DNA of 64,000 bases from Lachnospiraceae bacterium (GCA_910575475.1 CAJTGD010000016.1:1-64000), one strand, 5' to 3'. Numbered from the stretch's first letter, positions 33,425 through 42,700 are shown. The notes: a model not told the origin generated them from the letters alone. Translations and numbers: made by a program.

Positions 33425-35263
33425 TTACTCTTTATAGATCGCGCCGAAGCGGCATTTTTCCATACAAGCGCCGCACTTCAAGCACTTCTCGGAATTGATC
33501 ATATGCGGCTCCTTTACGCTGCCCACGATCGCCCCTGCCGGACAGACTCTGGAACAAAGCGTACAGCCTTTACATTTATCTGCGTCAATCTTGTACTGCA
33601 GCAGGTCTTTGCAGACGCCTGCCGGACATTTTTTATCCACGATATGGGCAATGTATTCATCCCGGAAATACCGCAGCGTGGAGATGACCGGATTGGGCGC
33701 GGTCTGTCCCAGCGCGCACAGGGAGTTGGATTTCAAATGGTAGCACAGCTCTTCCAGCTTATCCAGATCCTCCATGGTGGCCTGACCCTTGGTGATCTTC
33801 TCCAGGATCTCCAGCATCCTCCGCGTTCCGATCCGGCACGGGGTACATTTTCCGCAGGACTCATCCACCGTAAATTCCAGGAAGAACTTGGCGATATCCA
33901 CCATACAGTTGTCCTCATCCATGACAATGAGACCGCCGGAGCCCATCATGGAACCGATGGCCAGCAGATTGTCATAGTCGATGGGCACATCCAGATGTTC
34001 CACAGGGATACATCCGCCGGAGGGTCCTCCGGTCTGGGCTGCCTTGAACTTCTTGCCATTGGGCACGCCGCCTCCGATCTCCTCCACGATCTCCCGCAGG
34101 GTAGTCCCCATGGGGATCTCCACCAGCCCGGTGTTGTTGATCTTGCCGCCCAGGGCAAACACCTTGGTTCCCTTGGACTTTTCGGTTCCCATGGAAGCAA
34201 ACCATTCCGGTCCGTTGAGGATGATCTGAGGAATATTCGCATAGGTCTCCACATTGTTCAGGATCGTGGGCTTCTGGAACAATCCCTTGAGCGCCGGGAA
34301 CGGCGGACGGGGACGGGGCTCTCCGCGGTTTCCTTCGATGGACGTCATCAGTGCCGTCTCTTCCCCGCACACAAATGCTCCGGCCCCCAGACGCAGCCCG
34401 ATATCGAACTTGAATCCGGTCCCGAAGATATCTTCGCCCAGCAGTCCCAGTTCCCTGGACTGGTTGATGGCGATCTCCAGACGCTGTACCGCGATGGGGT
34501 ACTCCGCACGCACATAGATATACCCCTGGGTCGCGCCGATGGCATAACCCGCAATGGTCATGGCCTCCAGAACCGCATGGGGGTCGCCTTCCAGAACGGA
34601 ACGGTCCATGAACGCTCCCGGGTCGCCTTCGTCCGCGTTGCAGCAGACATACTTCTGGTCCGCCTGGTTGGCTGCCGCGAATTTCCACTTCAATCCGGTG
34701 GGGAATCCGGCGCCGCCTCTTCCCCGCAGACCGCTGTCTGTGATCACCTTGATCACCTGCTCCGGCGTCATCTCGGTAAGCACCTTGCCTAATGCCTCGT
34801 ATCCGCCTACGCCTATGTATTCTTCAATATGCTCCGGGCTGATCTCCCCGCAGTTGCGTAGCGCTACCCGGTGCTGCTTCTTATAGAAGTTGGTCTCCTC
34901 CAGGGGCAGGATATGCTCGGTCTTGGTAGTCTCCTCATATAACAGACGCTTCACCACATTGCCGTTTTTCAGATGCTCGGATACGATCTCCGGGATATCC
35001 TCCTCTTTTACCATCGAGTAAAACGAGCCTTCCGGATGCACGATCATGATCGGCCCCAAGGCACACAGCCCGAAGCATCCGGTCTTTACGATCTCCACAT
35101 CGTCTTCCAGGCCGTTGGCCTTGATTTCCTGTTCCAGCTTTTCAATGATCCGAAGGCTCCCCGAAGAAGTACAGCCTGTACCTCCGCACACATGGACACG
35201 GTAACGGCAGACATGCTTCTTCGCGTTTTCCCTGATCACACGTAATTCTTCAAGAGATTTCAT
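33425..35263 (-). CDS. hydB: bifurcating hydrogenase NADH/FMN subunit HydB (NuoF-like)
   Basis: A 612-aa subunit. An N-terminal thioredoxin-like [2Fe-2S] domain (CGGTGCTSSG, CFGLCALGP) precedes the NuoF core with GRGGAGFPTGLKW (FMN/NADH) and CNADEGDPGAFMDRS. N3-type cluster Cys follow in SCGKCTPCRIGT. The C-terminal ferredoxin domain has CKGCTLCSRVC and CLKCGACMEKC. The start at 35263 follows GGAGGA; an upstream Met at 35284 has no box. It is the site of NAD(H) and flavin-based electron bifurcation with ferredoxin in the HydABC complex. Confidence 0.96.
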   Translation of the reverse strand: MKSLEELRVIRENAKKHVCRYRVHVCGGTGCTSSGSLRIIEKLEQEIKANGLEDDVEIVKTGCFGLCALGPIMIVHPEGSFYSMVKEEDIPEIVSEHLKNGNVVKRLLYEETTKTEHILPLEETNFYKKQHRVALRNCGEISPEHIEEYIGVGGYEALGKVLTEMTPEQVIKVITDSGLRGRGGAGFPTGLKWKFAAANQADQKYVCCNADEGDPGAFMDRSVLEGDPHAVLEAMTIAGYAIGATQGYIYVRAEYPIAVQRLEIAINQSRELGLLGEDIFGTGFKFDIGLRLGAGAFVCGEETALMTSIEGNRGEPRPRPPFPALKGLFQKPTILNNVETYANIPQIILNGPEWFASMGTEKSKGTKVFALGGKINNTGLVEIPMGTTLREIVEEIGGGVPNGKKFKAAQTGGPSGGCIPVEHLDVPIDYDNLLAIGSMMGSGGLIVMDEDNCMVDIAKFFLEFTVDESCGKCTPCRIGTRRMLEILEKITKGQATMEDLDKLEELCYHLKSNSLCALGQTAPNPVISTLRYFRDEYIAHIVDKKCPAGVCKDLLQYKIDADKCKGCTLCSRVCPAGAIVGSVKEPHMINSEKCLKCGACMEKCRFGAIYKE

Positions 35264-35346
35264 ATAGGTCCTCCATTTTCTCAAATTCTGTTGTATGCTT
35301 CATGATCCAAACCCGCGGGCCGCCGCGGATCTGCCCTTTTTGATCA

Positions 35347-35841
35347 TCACTCATACTTCGCAAGGATATCGTCAATATCATCTACCGTGAGACGTCCATA
35401 TACCTCATCGTTCACCATCATGACCGGTGCCAGTCCGCAGGCGCCCACGCAGCGGCAGGCATCCAGAGAAAACTTGCCGTCCGGCGTACACTCTCCGCCC
35501 ACGATCCCCAGCTTTTCCATCAGAGCATTGTAAATGTCTCCTGAACCTTTTACATAACAGGCTGTTCCCAGACAGACCGAGATCCGATATTTTCCTTTCG
35601 GATTCAGGCTGAACTGCGAATAGAATGTCACCACTCCATAAATCTTCTCCAGCGGGATCCCTGTCTCGTCCGAGATCATCTTCTGTACTTCCATGGGAAG
35701 ATAACCATAGATGTCCTGTGCTTTCTGCAGGATCGGCATCAATGCCCCCGGTTCACCTTTCAGCCCGGCGATCACTTTTAACAAAGCTTCTTCCTGTTCC
35801 TTTGTTCCTGAGAACGGAACCGTCTGTTTCTTTTCAGGCAT
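35347..35841 (-). CDS. hydC: bifurcating hydrogenase [2Fe-2S] subunit HydC (NuoE-like)
   Basis: A 164-aa thioredoxin-like ferredoxin with four cluster Cys in CLGTACYVKGS and CRCVGACGLAPVMM. Residues 35-75 match the NuoE helical domain (LMPILQKAQDIYGYLPMEVQ). It is first in the hydCBA operon, 83 nt from HydB. The upstream AT-rich region to 36052 holds the divergent promoters for this operon and the DUF4349 gene; I see no clear Rex palindrome there. Confidence 0.95.
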   Translation of the reverse strand: MPEKKQTVPFSGTKEQEEALLKVIAGLKGEPGALMPILQKAQDIYGYLPMEVQKMISDETGIPLEKIYGVVTFYSQFSLNPKGKYRISVCLGTACYVKGSGDIYNALMEKLGIVGGECTPDGKFSLDACRCVGACGLAPVMMVNDEVYGRLTVDDIDDILAKYE

Positions 35842-36052
35842 TACTTTACCTCCATTTCTTAATTCAAGTCATTCTGTAGTACATCTTATCACAATATGTT
35901 ATAATTTTCTACAAAATAAAACAAACTTTTGTAAATTGTGACTGCTCCTGGAAAATATTTCCGATTTTTCTTCATCTTCCTGCAACAATATATCCTGTTT
36001 CATACTCTAATCTTATGAAAAGGTAAACATTCCAAAAAGGAGGACACTGTTT

Positions 36053-37084
36053 ATGAAGAAAAAATTTGATACCCTTCTGATGATACTGCTGACCATCGTC
36101 CTGCTCCTGACCGGCTGCGGCCGCGGAAAAGGCTTTGACACTTCCTCCGGCGAGACCGAGGCGGCTCAGATTGTCGATGAGACTTCCGGCTACAGCGGCT
36201 CCGAAAACGGCTATGAGGAGGCCAAAGAAGCTGTCGCCATGGATACAGAAGCCGCCGCCACGGAGGAGGACTCCGGCGAAGACGGTCCGTCTGCCCAAAA
36301 GCTTTCCGAACAGGACCTGTCGTCCAGGAAGCTGATCAAGACCGTATCCCTGACCATGCAGACCCGAACCTTCGACACACTGAAACAGCAGTTGGAGGAA
36401 TCCATTGCTTCCTGCGGCGGCTATATTGAAAATTCCAGCTACGACGCTCCGGGTGGGCAGAACTGCCGCTATTATTATCTCTGCGTGCGCATCCCTTCCA
36501 AGGAGCTGGATGCCTTCGTAAACAAGGCCGGGGAGCTCGGCACCATCACCAACAAATCGGAAAATGTCCGGGACGTGACCCTGGACTATGTAGATAAGAC
36601 CGCCTATAAGGAATCCCTGCAGACCGAATATGAGCGGGTCATGGAGCTTCTGGCGCAGGCAAAAAACCTGGATCAGATCCTGGCGCTCGAATCCAAGCTC
36701 TCCGAGCTGCGCTACGAGATCAACAGCTACGAATCCCAGCTGCGTACCTACGATAACCAGATTGATTACAGTACCGTGAATATCAATATTTCCGAGGTGG
36801 AATATGAAAAAGAAATGTCGGATACGGTGGGCAGCCGGATCAGCAGCGGATTCCGCGGCAGTCTGTTCGCGGTCCGGAATTTCTTCGTGAACACCTTCGT
36901 CTTTCTGGTGTCGAATCTTCCGGTGCTGGTACTGCTCGCGGCGGTGATCCTCCTTGCAGTATTCCTCTGGAAAAAGGGAAGAAAACGCTTCCGCAGAAAC
37001 GTTTCGGAAGAACCCGAAATACAGCCCAGTGCAACGGAAATCAAAGCAAAAAAAGAAGATCCCCAAAAAGAGGATCCCTCATAA
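36053..37084 (+). CDS. DUF4349 domain lipoprotein
   Basis: A 343-aa envelope protein. Signal peptide and lipobox LLTGCG place the acylated Cys near residue 22. An Asp/Glu/Ala-rich linker (25-95) follows, then the DUF4349 domain (about 100-275; LIKTVSLTMQTRTFDTLKQQ, with ESKLSELRYEINSYESQLRT as a coiled coil), one membrane helix (about 285-310) and a Lys/Arg-rich tail. The family is widespread in Firmicutes with unknown role. Its stop overlaps the stop of the convergent metal permease gene by 6 nt. An AAAGGAGGA box precedes the ATG. Confidence 0.9.
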   Translation: MKKKFDTLLMILLTIVLLLTGCGRGKGFDTSSGETEAAQIVDETSGYSGSENGYEEAKEAVAMDTEAAATEEDSGEDGPSAQKLSEQDLSSRKLIKTVSLTMQTRTFDTLKQQLEESIASCGGYIENSSYDAPGGQNCRYYYLCVRIPSKELDAFVNKAGELGTITNKSENVRDVTLDYVDKTAYKESLQTEYERVMELLAQAKNLDQILALESKLSELRYEINSYESQLRTYDNQIDYSTVNINISEVEYEKEMSDTVGSRISSGFRGSLFAVRNFFVNTFVFLVSNLPVLVLLAAVILLAVFLWKKGRKRFRRNVSEEPEIQPSATEIKAKKEDPQKEDPS

Positions 37085-37897
37085 TCTGCGCAGGACCCCG
37101 GCAACGGCAAAGATCCCCAGCATCAGCAGGTTGACGATCACCACGCTGGCGCCTGCCGGCGTGGCGAAGACATAGGATACCGTGATCCCGATGCAGAAGC
37201 AGACCACCGATACCACTGCGGAGCTGATCGTCACGGAGCGGAAGGTCCGGCAGACCCGCATGGAGGTCAGAGCCGGGAAAATGATCAGGCTGGAGATCAG
37301 AAGGGTTCCCATCATCCGCATTCCCAGCACGATCGTAACCGCGGTCAGCACCGCGATCAGCGAATTATAAAGCCCTGTACAAACTCCTGTCGCCTGGGCA
37401 AAGGTCTCGTCAAAGGTAATGGCAAATATTTTGTGATAAAAGAAGACATACAACAGGAGAACCGCCGCTGAGAGCAGTACGCTCATCCCCACATCCTGGC
37501 TGCTCATGGCCAGGATGCTTCCAAACATATAATTATACACATCCGTATTCATCCCGGTGGTCATGGAGATGACCAGGATCCCAACCGCCAGCGCGCTGGT
37601 GGAGATCAGGGCAATGGCCGCGTCCCCTTTGATCTTGCTGCTTCCGCTGACCCGCAGAAGCAAAATGGCAGATACCACCACCACAGGAACCGCCACTGCC
37701 AGCGGCGCCGCATTCAGCGCGGCCGCTGCGGCCAGGGCGCCGAAGCCTACATGGGAAAGCCCGTCCCCGATCATGGAATACCGTTTGAGCACCAGGCTGA
37801 CGCCCAGCAGGGCACTGCACAAAGACACCAGGATCCCCACCGCAAAGGCCCGTACCATGAATGGATAGGAAAGCATTTCAATAAATGTATCAATCAA
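37079..37897 (-). CDS. metal (Zn/Mn) ABC transporter permease, ZnuB/MntB family
   Basis: A 272-aa membrane protein with eight hydrophobic segments, family ABC-3. LKRYSMIGDGLSHVGFGALA is the conserved loop with Asp and His. The TTG start at 37897 follows GGGAGGT at proper distance; the longer frame beyond is inside the ATPase gene. It overlaps the ATPase gene by 8 nt, so the two are coupled. Together with the adjacent substrate-binding lipoprotein it forms a complete high-affinity importer. Zinc is most likely; manganese cannot be excluded. Confidence 0.92.
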   Translation of the reverse strand: MIDTFIEMLSYPFMVRAFAVGILVSLCSALLGVSLVLKRYSMIGDGLSHVGFGALAAAAALNAAPLAVAVPVVVVSAILLLRVSGSSKIKGDAAIALISTSALAVGILVISMTTGMNTDVYNYMFGSILAMSSQDVGMSVLLSAAVLLLYVFFYHKIFAITFDETFAQATGVCTGLYNSLIAVLTAVTIVLGMRMMGTLLISSLIIFPALTSMRVCRTFRSVTISSAVVSVVCFCIGITVSYVFATPAGASVVIVNLLMLGIFAVAGVLRRL

Positions 37898-38600
37898 ATT
37901 CTCTACCTCCCAGAAACCTCCGTCCCACCGGACTGCGTGTGTAATCTTCCGCCCTTCCATAGAACAGCGCCGTCTCCTGCAGATGCAGGATATGGGTGGC
38001 GTCGCGCACAGCGCTCTCAATGTCATGGGAGACCATCACCACCGCGATCCCAAAGCTTGTGTTCACTTCTTTGATCAGCTGATAAAATTCTGCCGTCACG
38101 ATCGGATCCAGACCGGTCACCGGCTCGTCCAGAAGGAGCATCTTTTTCGTCGCGCAGAGCGCCCGGGCTAGGAGGACCCGCTGCTTCTGCCCTCCGGACA
38201 GATCCCGAAAGCAGCTCTTTTCCAGCCCTTCGATGCCCAAAAGCCGCATCATGGCCGCTGCCTGCTCCCTGTCCCCGGAGGTATAAAACGGATGGATCCC
38301 CCGGCTGTTCAGACGGCCGGAAAGGACCACCTCCCGGACACTGGCCGGAAAGTCCTTCTGCACCTCTGTCTGCTGCGGGAGATAACCGATCTCCTTCTGC
38401 GCCAGCCCGTCCCCCAGAACGATCCGCCCCTTCATAGGGGATTTTAAGCCGAGAAGACTTTTCACCAGCGTACTCTTGCCGGAACCATTTTCACCCACGA
38501 TACAGAGATAGTCCCCCTGCCGGATCTGAAACGACAGATCCCGAACTACGATCTGTCCCTCATATGCGATTGATAGATTTTCACACTGTACCAGTGCCAT
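37890..38600 (-). CDS. metal ABC transporter ATP-binding protein, ZnuC family
   Basis: A 236-aa ATPase with Walker A GENGSGKSTL, signature LSGGQKQRVLLARAL, Walker B LLLDEPVTGLD and H-loop VSHD. ATG 38600 follows AAAGGCGGT and opens MALVQCENLSIAYEG. It lies between the permease and substrate-binding genes of the same importer. The glutamine after the Q-loop (YLPQQTEVQKDFPASVREVV) matches ZnuC-type proteins. Confidence 0.93.
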   Translation of the reverse strand: MALVQCENLSIAYEGQIVVRDLSFQIRQGDYLCIVGENGSGKSTLVKSLLGLKSPMKGRIVLGDGLAQKEIGYLPQQTEVQKDFPASVREVVLSGRLNSRGIHPFYTSGDREQAAAMMRLLGIEGLEKSCFRDLSGGQKQRVLLARALCATKKMLLLDEPVTGLDPIVTAEFYQLIKEVNTSFGIAVVMVSHDIESAVRDATHILHLQETALFYGRAEDYTRSPVGRRFLGGREFD

Positions 38601-38646
38601 GATCAATACCGCCTTTCTGCATACGATGGTATCCAAAATCCCCGTT

Positions 38647-39693
38647 TCAATCCATCAGCGCCGCCTTCAATGTCTCCACATTTTCCTGCATCATACCAAG
38701 ATACGTTTCCCCGGCCTCAAACTGCTCTGCGGTCAGGTTGTGGCAGCTGTACAGCACCCGGACCTCTGCGCCGGACGCCTCGGCCACTGCCCGGGCGATC
38801 TGGTCGCTGCTGAGTTCCATTTTCAGGACTACGGGAATGTGTTCCTCTCTCGCCTTTCGGATCAGGAATGCCATCATCGCCGCGCTGGGCTCTGTGTCCG
38901 CCGCGCACCCGGGAAATGCCGCATAATATTGGAGGCCGTATTCCTGCGCCAGATACCGGAAAGGAAACCGATCCCCGAACAGCAGCAGGTCATGCCCCTG
39001 GCGGGCAGCTTCTTCTGCCATCTCCCGAAACTGCAGGTCCAGTTCTGTGAGCAGCTCCGTGTAGGCATCCAGATTGGTCTGAAATTCTTCCCTGTGGGCC
39101 GGATCCAGGGCACAGAGCTCTTCCCCGATCCGCTCCGTGATCCGCATGGCATTTTTCGGGGAGGTCCAGACATGCTCGTCCATTTCCTCCTCTTCCTCTG
39201 CCGCTGTGCAGATCCGCCCGTTGTGGCGCATCCCTTCCACATGCTCCTCCTTTAAAGTCTCCACGCAGTCCACCAGCCGGAGCCGTTTCACCTGTTCCAT
39301 CTCCGGAGCATCCAGGATATCCTCCACCCATTCGTCATTTTCCCCGCCCACATAAATAAAGAGATCCGCATTCTGGATCGCAATGATATCCCGGGGCGTG
39401 GGCTCGTAGGAATGGGTCTCTTCTCCGGGCTTTAAGAGCATCTGCAGAGACACCCGGTCCCCCGCAATCTGCCGTACAAAATCATACTGGGGAAATATGG
39501 TCGTAACGATCCGCAGTCCGGAGCCGTCCCCGTCTTTCCGGGAAGCTGCATTCCGGGAATCCGAAGGCAGGCCGCCAGAACCGCCTACTGCAGAACACCC
39601 GGACAGCACGCAGGCCGATACCGCGGCCGGCAGTATGAGCCGGAAAAGCATATGCACGATCTTCCGTTTTCTATCCGCTGCCCGATCTCTCAT
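38647..39693 (-). CDS. metal ABC transporter substrate-binding lipoprotein, ZnuA/AdcA family
   Basis: A 348-aa extracellular lipoprotein. Start 39693 (MRDRAADRKRK...) gives a charged n-region, a hydrophobic core and the lipobox LSGCSA. The cluster A-I metal-binding fold has His ligands in TVFPQYDFVRQI context, ETHSYEPTPRD and DEHVWTSPKN. The acidic loop EEEEEMDEH replaces the His-rich loop of some ZnuA proteins. It is first gene of the metal import operon, followed by ATPase and permease. The folA gene lies directly upstream (21 nt), so these may share a transcript. Confidence 0.9.
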   Translation of the reverse strand: MRDRAADRKRKIVHMLFRLILPAAVSACVLSGCSAVGGSGGLPSDSRNAASRKDGDGSGLRIVTTIFPQYDFVRQIAGDRVSLQMLLKPGEETHSYEPTPRDIIAIQNADLFIYVGGENDEWVEDILDAPEMEQVKRLRLVDCVETLKEEHVEGMRHNGRICTAAEEEEEMDEHVWTSPKNAMRITERIGEELCALDPAHREEFQTNLDAYTELLTELDLQFREMAEEAARQGHDLLLFGDRFPFRYLAQEYGLQYYAAFPGCAADTEPSAAMMAFLIRKAREEHIPVVLKMELSSDQIARAVAEASGAEVRVLYSCHNLTAEQFEAGETYLGMMQENVETLKAALMD

Positions 39694-39714
39694 ATCACCC
39701 ATCCCTTGTCCGTG

Positions 39715-40200
39715 TCACTTCTCATATTTTGTAAATACAAATTCCAGATCAAAGCTGGTCTGCTCCTCGCTGACCTCTGTCATCGTCCATTCCAGCAGCT
39801 CATCCAAATTGGGAAAATACGTATCCGCGTCATAGGCATGGTCGATCCTTGTGACATATGCCGTATCGCAATAGGGTAAAAACTGCCGGTAAATGCTTTC
39901 GCCGCCGATGATGAAGATGTCCGAACTGTCATATTCCTTCAGGTGCTCCAAAAGCTCCTCCATGGTATGCAGCACCAGCGCCCCCTTTACCTTATAGCTC
40001 CGGTCTCTGCTCAGGATGAGATTCGTCCTCTGCTTCAGGGGCAGTCCGTTCGGAAAGCTTTCCAGCGTCTTCCGGCCCATCACGACCACATGTCCGGTTG
40101 TTTTCTCCCGGAAGAACCGCATATCCGCCGGAATACTCCACATCATCTTATTATTCTTCCCAATTGCCCAGTTTTTATCTACTGCAACAATGATATTCAT
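39715..40200 (-). CDS. folA: dihydrofolate reductase
   Basis: A 161-aa enzyme opening MNIIVAVDKNWAIGKNNKMM, with NADPH motif GRKTLESFP and FIIGGESIYRQFLPYCD. The acidic active-site residue is at the usual position in MRFFREKT context. It regenerates tetrahydrofolate consumed by thymidylate synthase, encoded 22 nt upstream in the same direction. Full family length. Confidence 0.95.
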   Translation of the reverse strand: MNIIVAVDKNWAIGKNNKMMWSIPADMRFFREKTTGHVVVMGRKTLESFPNGLPLKQRTNLILSRDRSYKVKGALVLHTMEELLEHLKEYDSSDIFIIGGESIYRQFLPYCDTAYVTRIDHAYDADTYFPNLDELLEWTMTEVSEEQTSFDLEFVFTKYEK

Positions 40201-40222
40201 GATCCATTTCCTCTCTTAGTTT

Positions 40223-41071
40223 TTATACCGCCACCGGGATATTTTTGATCTGCGGGTGCGTCTCGTAGCAGTCCAGGCGTACATCCTCCGGTGTGAAACG
40301 GTAAAAATCCCTGACTTCCGGATTCAGCCAGAATACCGGAGCCGGCAGAGGCTCGCGTGAGATCAGTTCCTCCACCAGCGGAATGTGCCGGTCATAGATG
40401 TGGGCATCCGCGATCACATGAACCAGCTCTCCTGCCTGCATGCCGCAGACCTGCGCCAGCATGTGCAGCAACACCGCGTACTGGCATACATTCCAGTTGT
40501 TGGCCGTCAGCACATCCTGGGAGCGCTGGTTCAAGATCCCGTTTAAGGTCAGCCCTTCGCTGTCCCTGTTCTTTGTCACGTTAAAGGTCATACTGTAGGC
40601 GCAGGGATACAGGTTCATCTCATGAAGATCCTGATGCACATAGAGATTCGTCATGATCCTACGGCTGTAAGGGTTCGTTTTCAGATCGTAGATCACCCGG
40701 TCCACCTGGTCCATCATGCCTTCCCGATACTGATGCTTCACCTGCATCTGATATCCGTAGGCTTTCCCGATGGAGCCGTCCGCATCCGCCCAGCTGTCCC
40801 AGATATGGCTGTTCAGATCATGGATATTGTTGGATTTTTTCTGCCAGATCCAAAGCATTTCGTCGGTACAGCTCTTGATTCCCGTCCGCCGGAGCGTCAA
40901 TGCCGGAAATTCCTTCGACAGGTCATACCGGTTCACCACCCCGAACCGTTTGACCGTATACGCAGGCGTCCCGTCCTCCCACACCGGACGAACCTTCTCC
41001 CCTTGTGTGCTGGTGCCGTTGTCAATGATATCCCGGCACATGTCTATAAATACGTGATCCGCATAGCTCAT
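40223..41071 (-). CDS. thyA: thymidylate synthase (divergent ThyA)
   Basis: A 282-aa enzyme converting dUMP to dTMP with methylene-tetrahydrofolate. Recognisable blocks: LRRTGIKSCTDEMLWI, IWDSWADADG..GKAYGYQ, SRRIMTNLY, the catalytic Cys in MNLYPCAYSM, and HIYDRHIPLV. The sequence around the Cys (YPCAY rather than PPCH) and the RSQDVLTANNWNV block (usually RSxDxxLGxPFNI) differ from textbook ThyA, a form I associate with Firmicutes lineages. Start at 41071 with AGGAGG box. Coupled with folA. A MarR-like gene is upstream. Confidence 0.92.
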   Translation of the reverse strand: MSYADHVFIDMCRDIIDNGTSTQGEKVRPVWEDGTPAYTVKRFGVVNRYDLSKEFPALTLRRTGIKSCTDEMLWIWQKKSNNIHDLNSHIWDSWADADGSIGKAYGYQMQVKHQYREGMMDQVDRVIYDLKTNPYSRRIMTNLYVHQDLHEMNLYPCAYSMTFNVTKNRDSEGLTLNGILNQRSQDVLTANNWNVCQYAVLLHMLAQVCGMQAGELVHVIADAHIYDRHIPLVEELISREPLPAPVFWLNPEVRDFYRFTPEDVRLDCYETHPQIKNIPVAV

Positions 41072-41144
41072 GATTATTTCCTCCTGTTGTTCCGTCTCAT
41101 CCGGCGCGCATTTCGCGGACGAAGCGCTTTGTTCTTCCGCCCTT

Positions 41145-41579
41145 TCACGGGTCTGCAATATTGTACAGCATCTTCTCCAAGGCCCGGGTCACCGCCGCGA
41201 CTTCCTTCTTCGTCATTCCCCGGGTCAGGCTCTTATCCAATTTCTTCCGGTCTGCTTCCATCCTCCGCTGGATATCATAGGCCTTTTCCGTCAGATAGAT
41301 ATTTTTCTTCCGCTTATCCTCCTCATTGGGCACGCAGAGGATATAGCCCTTCTCATCCAGACGCTTTAAGATCCCGGTGACCGTGGGATTTTTCAGATTC
41401 AGATTCCGCTCCACATCCCGCTGGCTGACCGCTTCCTGATTGGTATGGAACAGGTAATCCAGGACCGCGCACTGGGAGGAGGTCACGCCGATGGTGCGAA
41501 GCCTCCCGTTCAGCTCTTTTTCAAATACATTATTGATCTGCTTCACAAGAAACCCGATGGGCTGCTTCCGGCTTTCCAT
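41145..41579 (-). CDS. MarR family transcriptional regulator
   Basis: A 144-aa winged-helix protein. HTH at about residues 50-90 (QRDVERNLNLKNPTVTGILK) with wing EEDKRKKNIYL. An AGGAGGAAGC box precedes ATG 41579, lying inside the end of the CDF transporter gene; the two frames overlap by 50 nt. Opening MESRKQPIGFLVKQINNVFE resembles regulators of multidrug or fatty-acid stress genes. Likely controls the CDF transporter or its own operon; ligand unknown. Confidence 0.88.
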   Translation of the reverse strand: MESRKQPIGFLVKQINNVFEKELNGRLRTIGVTSSQCAVLDYLFHTNQEAVSQRDVERNLNLKNPTVTGILKRLDEKGYILCVPNEEDKRKKNIYLTEKAYDIQRRMEADRKKLDKSLTRGMTKKEVAAVTRALEKMLYNIADP

Positions 41580-42582
41580 ATGCTTCCTCCTGTTCCGGTT
41601 TCCGCTTCTCCAGATAGTCCTTTAGTAACTGATATACCTCTTCCAGCTCCGTGTTCTCCACTTCCCCGAGAAGCGCGTACACCATCTTGCGGTTGATGTA
41701 AGGATTGACGTGGATCATGATATGCTTGATCTGGGGAAATGACTTCTCGATCTCGTCATGCACATCCTCCGCAATCTCGTGGGATTCATTCAATGACAGA
41801 TGTCCGTCTGCCGCGATCTCCAGATCCACATAGATCTTATTTCCAAATTCCCTTGTCTGCAGGGAGTCCACCCGCATCACGCCGTGCTGTCTTTTGACCA
41901 GGGCGCGGATCTTCTCTACGGTCTCCTCGTCGCAGGCCTTATCCACCATCTTATCCACTGCGTCCTTGAAGATCTCATACGCTGCCTGGAAGATAAACAG
42001 GCAGATGATCACGCTCGCCAGCGGGTCCATCACCGGAAAGCCCAGCCTGGCCCCGATGATGCCGGCCAACGCCCCGATGGAGGACAGGGAATCCGAACGG
42101 TGGTGCCACGCGTCCGCCATCAGCGCCCCGGAATTGACTTTTTTCGCGTTTGCCCGGGTATACCAGAACATCCACTCCTTTACCACAATGGACAGGACCG
42201 CCGCCGCGATGGCCAGGACTCCCGGAACCGCAAGCTGCTCGAAGGATCCTCCCACGATTTTGCGCAGGCCGGAAAATCCGATCCCTGCCCCTGTGACTGC
42301 CAGCACCGCTGCCAGAAGAATGGCCGCCACGCACTCCATGCGCTCATGCCCGTAAGGATGCTCTTTATCCGCTTTTTTTCCGGCCATTTTGATTCCGATG
42401 ATGACCACAAAGGTACTGAACACATCGGATGCGGAATGGACCGCATCCGAGATCATTGCTTCCGAGGAGGCCAGGATCCCCGCAGCCAGCTTCGCCAGGG
42501 ACAGAAGCGTATTTACAAGGATACTGGTTTTTGATACTCGCATCGCGATCTGTTCCATTGTCATGGTTTCATGTTGTTCCAT
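41530..42582 (-). CDS. cation diffusion facilitator (CDF) family transporter
   Basis: A 350-aa membrane protein. Six helices span about 20-210, with metal-site residues SDAVHSASD in helix 2 and WHHRSDSLSS in helix 5. A cytoplasmic ferredoxin-like domain runs about 220-310 (KIYVDLEIAADGHLSLNESH), followed by a hydrophilic tail. It exports divalent metals such as Zn2+, Mn2+ or Fe2+ in exchange for protons. The tail overlaps the following MarR gene by 50 nt. The zinc/manganese importer lies 2 kb downstream on the same strand. Confidence 0.92.
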   Translation of the reverse strand: MEQHETMTMEQIAMRVSKTSILVNTLLSLAKLAAGILASSEAMISDAVHSASDVFSTFVVIIGIKMAGKKADKEHPYGHERMECVAAILLAAVLAVTGAGIGFSGLRKIVGGSFEQLAVPGVLAIAAAVLSIVVKEWMFWYTRANAKKVNSGALMADAWHHRSDSLSSIGALAGIIGARLGFPVMDPLASVIICLFIFQAAYEIFKDAVDKMVDKACDEETVEKIRALVKRQHGVMRVDSLQTREFGNKIYVDLEIAADGHLSLNESHEIAEDVHDEIEKSFPQIKHIMIHVNPYINRKMVYALLGEVENTELEEVYQLLKDYLEKRKPEQEEAYGKPEAAHRVSCEADQ

Positions 42583-42700
42583 ATCATGCTCCTTTTTATA
42601 CAGATAGTGTAAGGAACTGCACTGCCGTCAGTATAAGTATATGCCGGGAGCAGGAACTTTACGCCTTGCTGCAGTGCATCCGGACGATTGAGCAGCGTTT

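Noticed and set aside
35842-36052. Rex operator upstream of hydC
   Set aside because: TTGTGA/TCACAA-like half-sites occur but no proper TTGTTAA-N4-TTAACAA-type palindrome. Not enough to call.
35972-37066. 364-codon minus-strand frame opposite the DUF4349 lipoprotein gene
   Set aside because: The plus strand has a lipobox, a conserved domain and a ribosome binding site. The minus frame is compositionally odd (Gly/Phe/Ala-rich) with no box.
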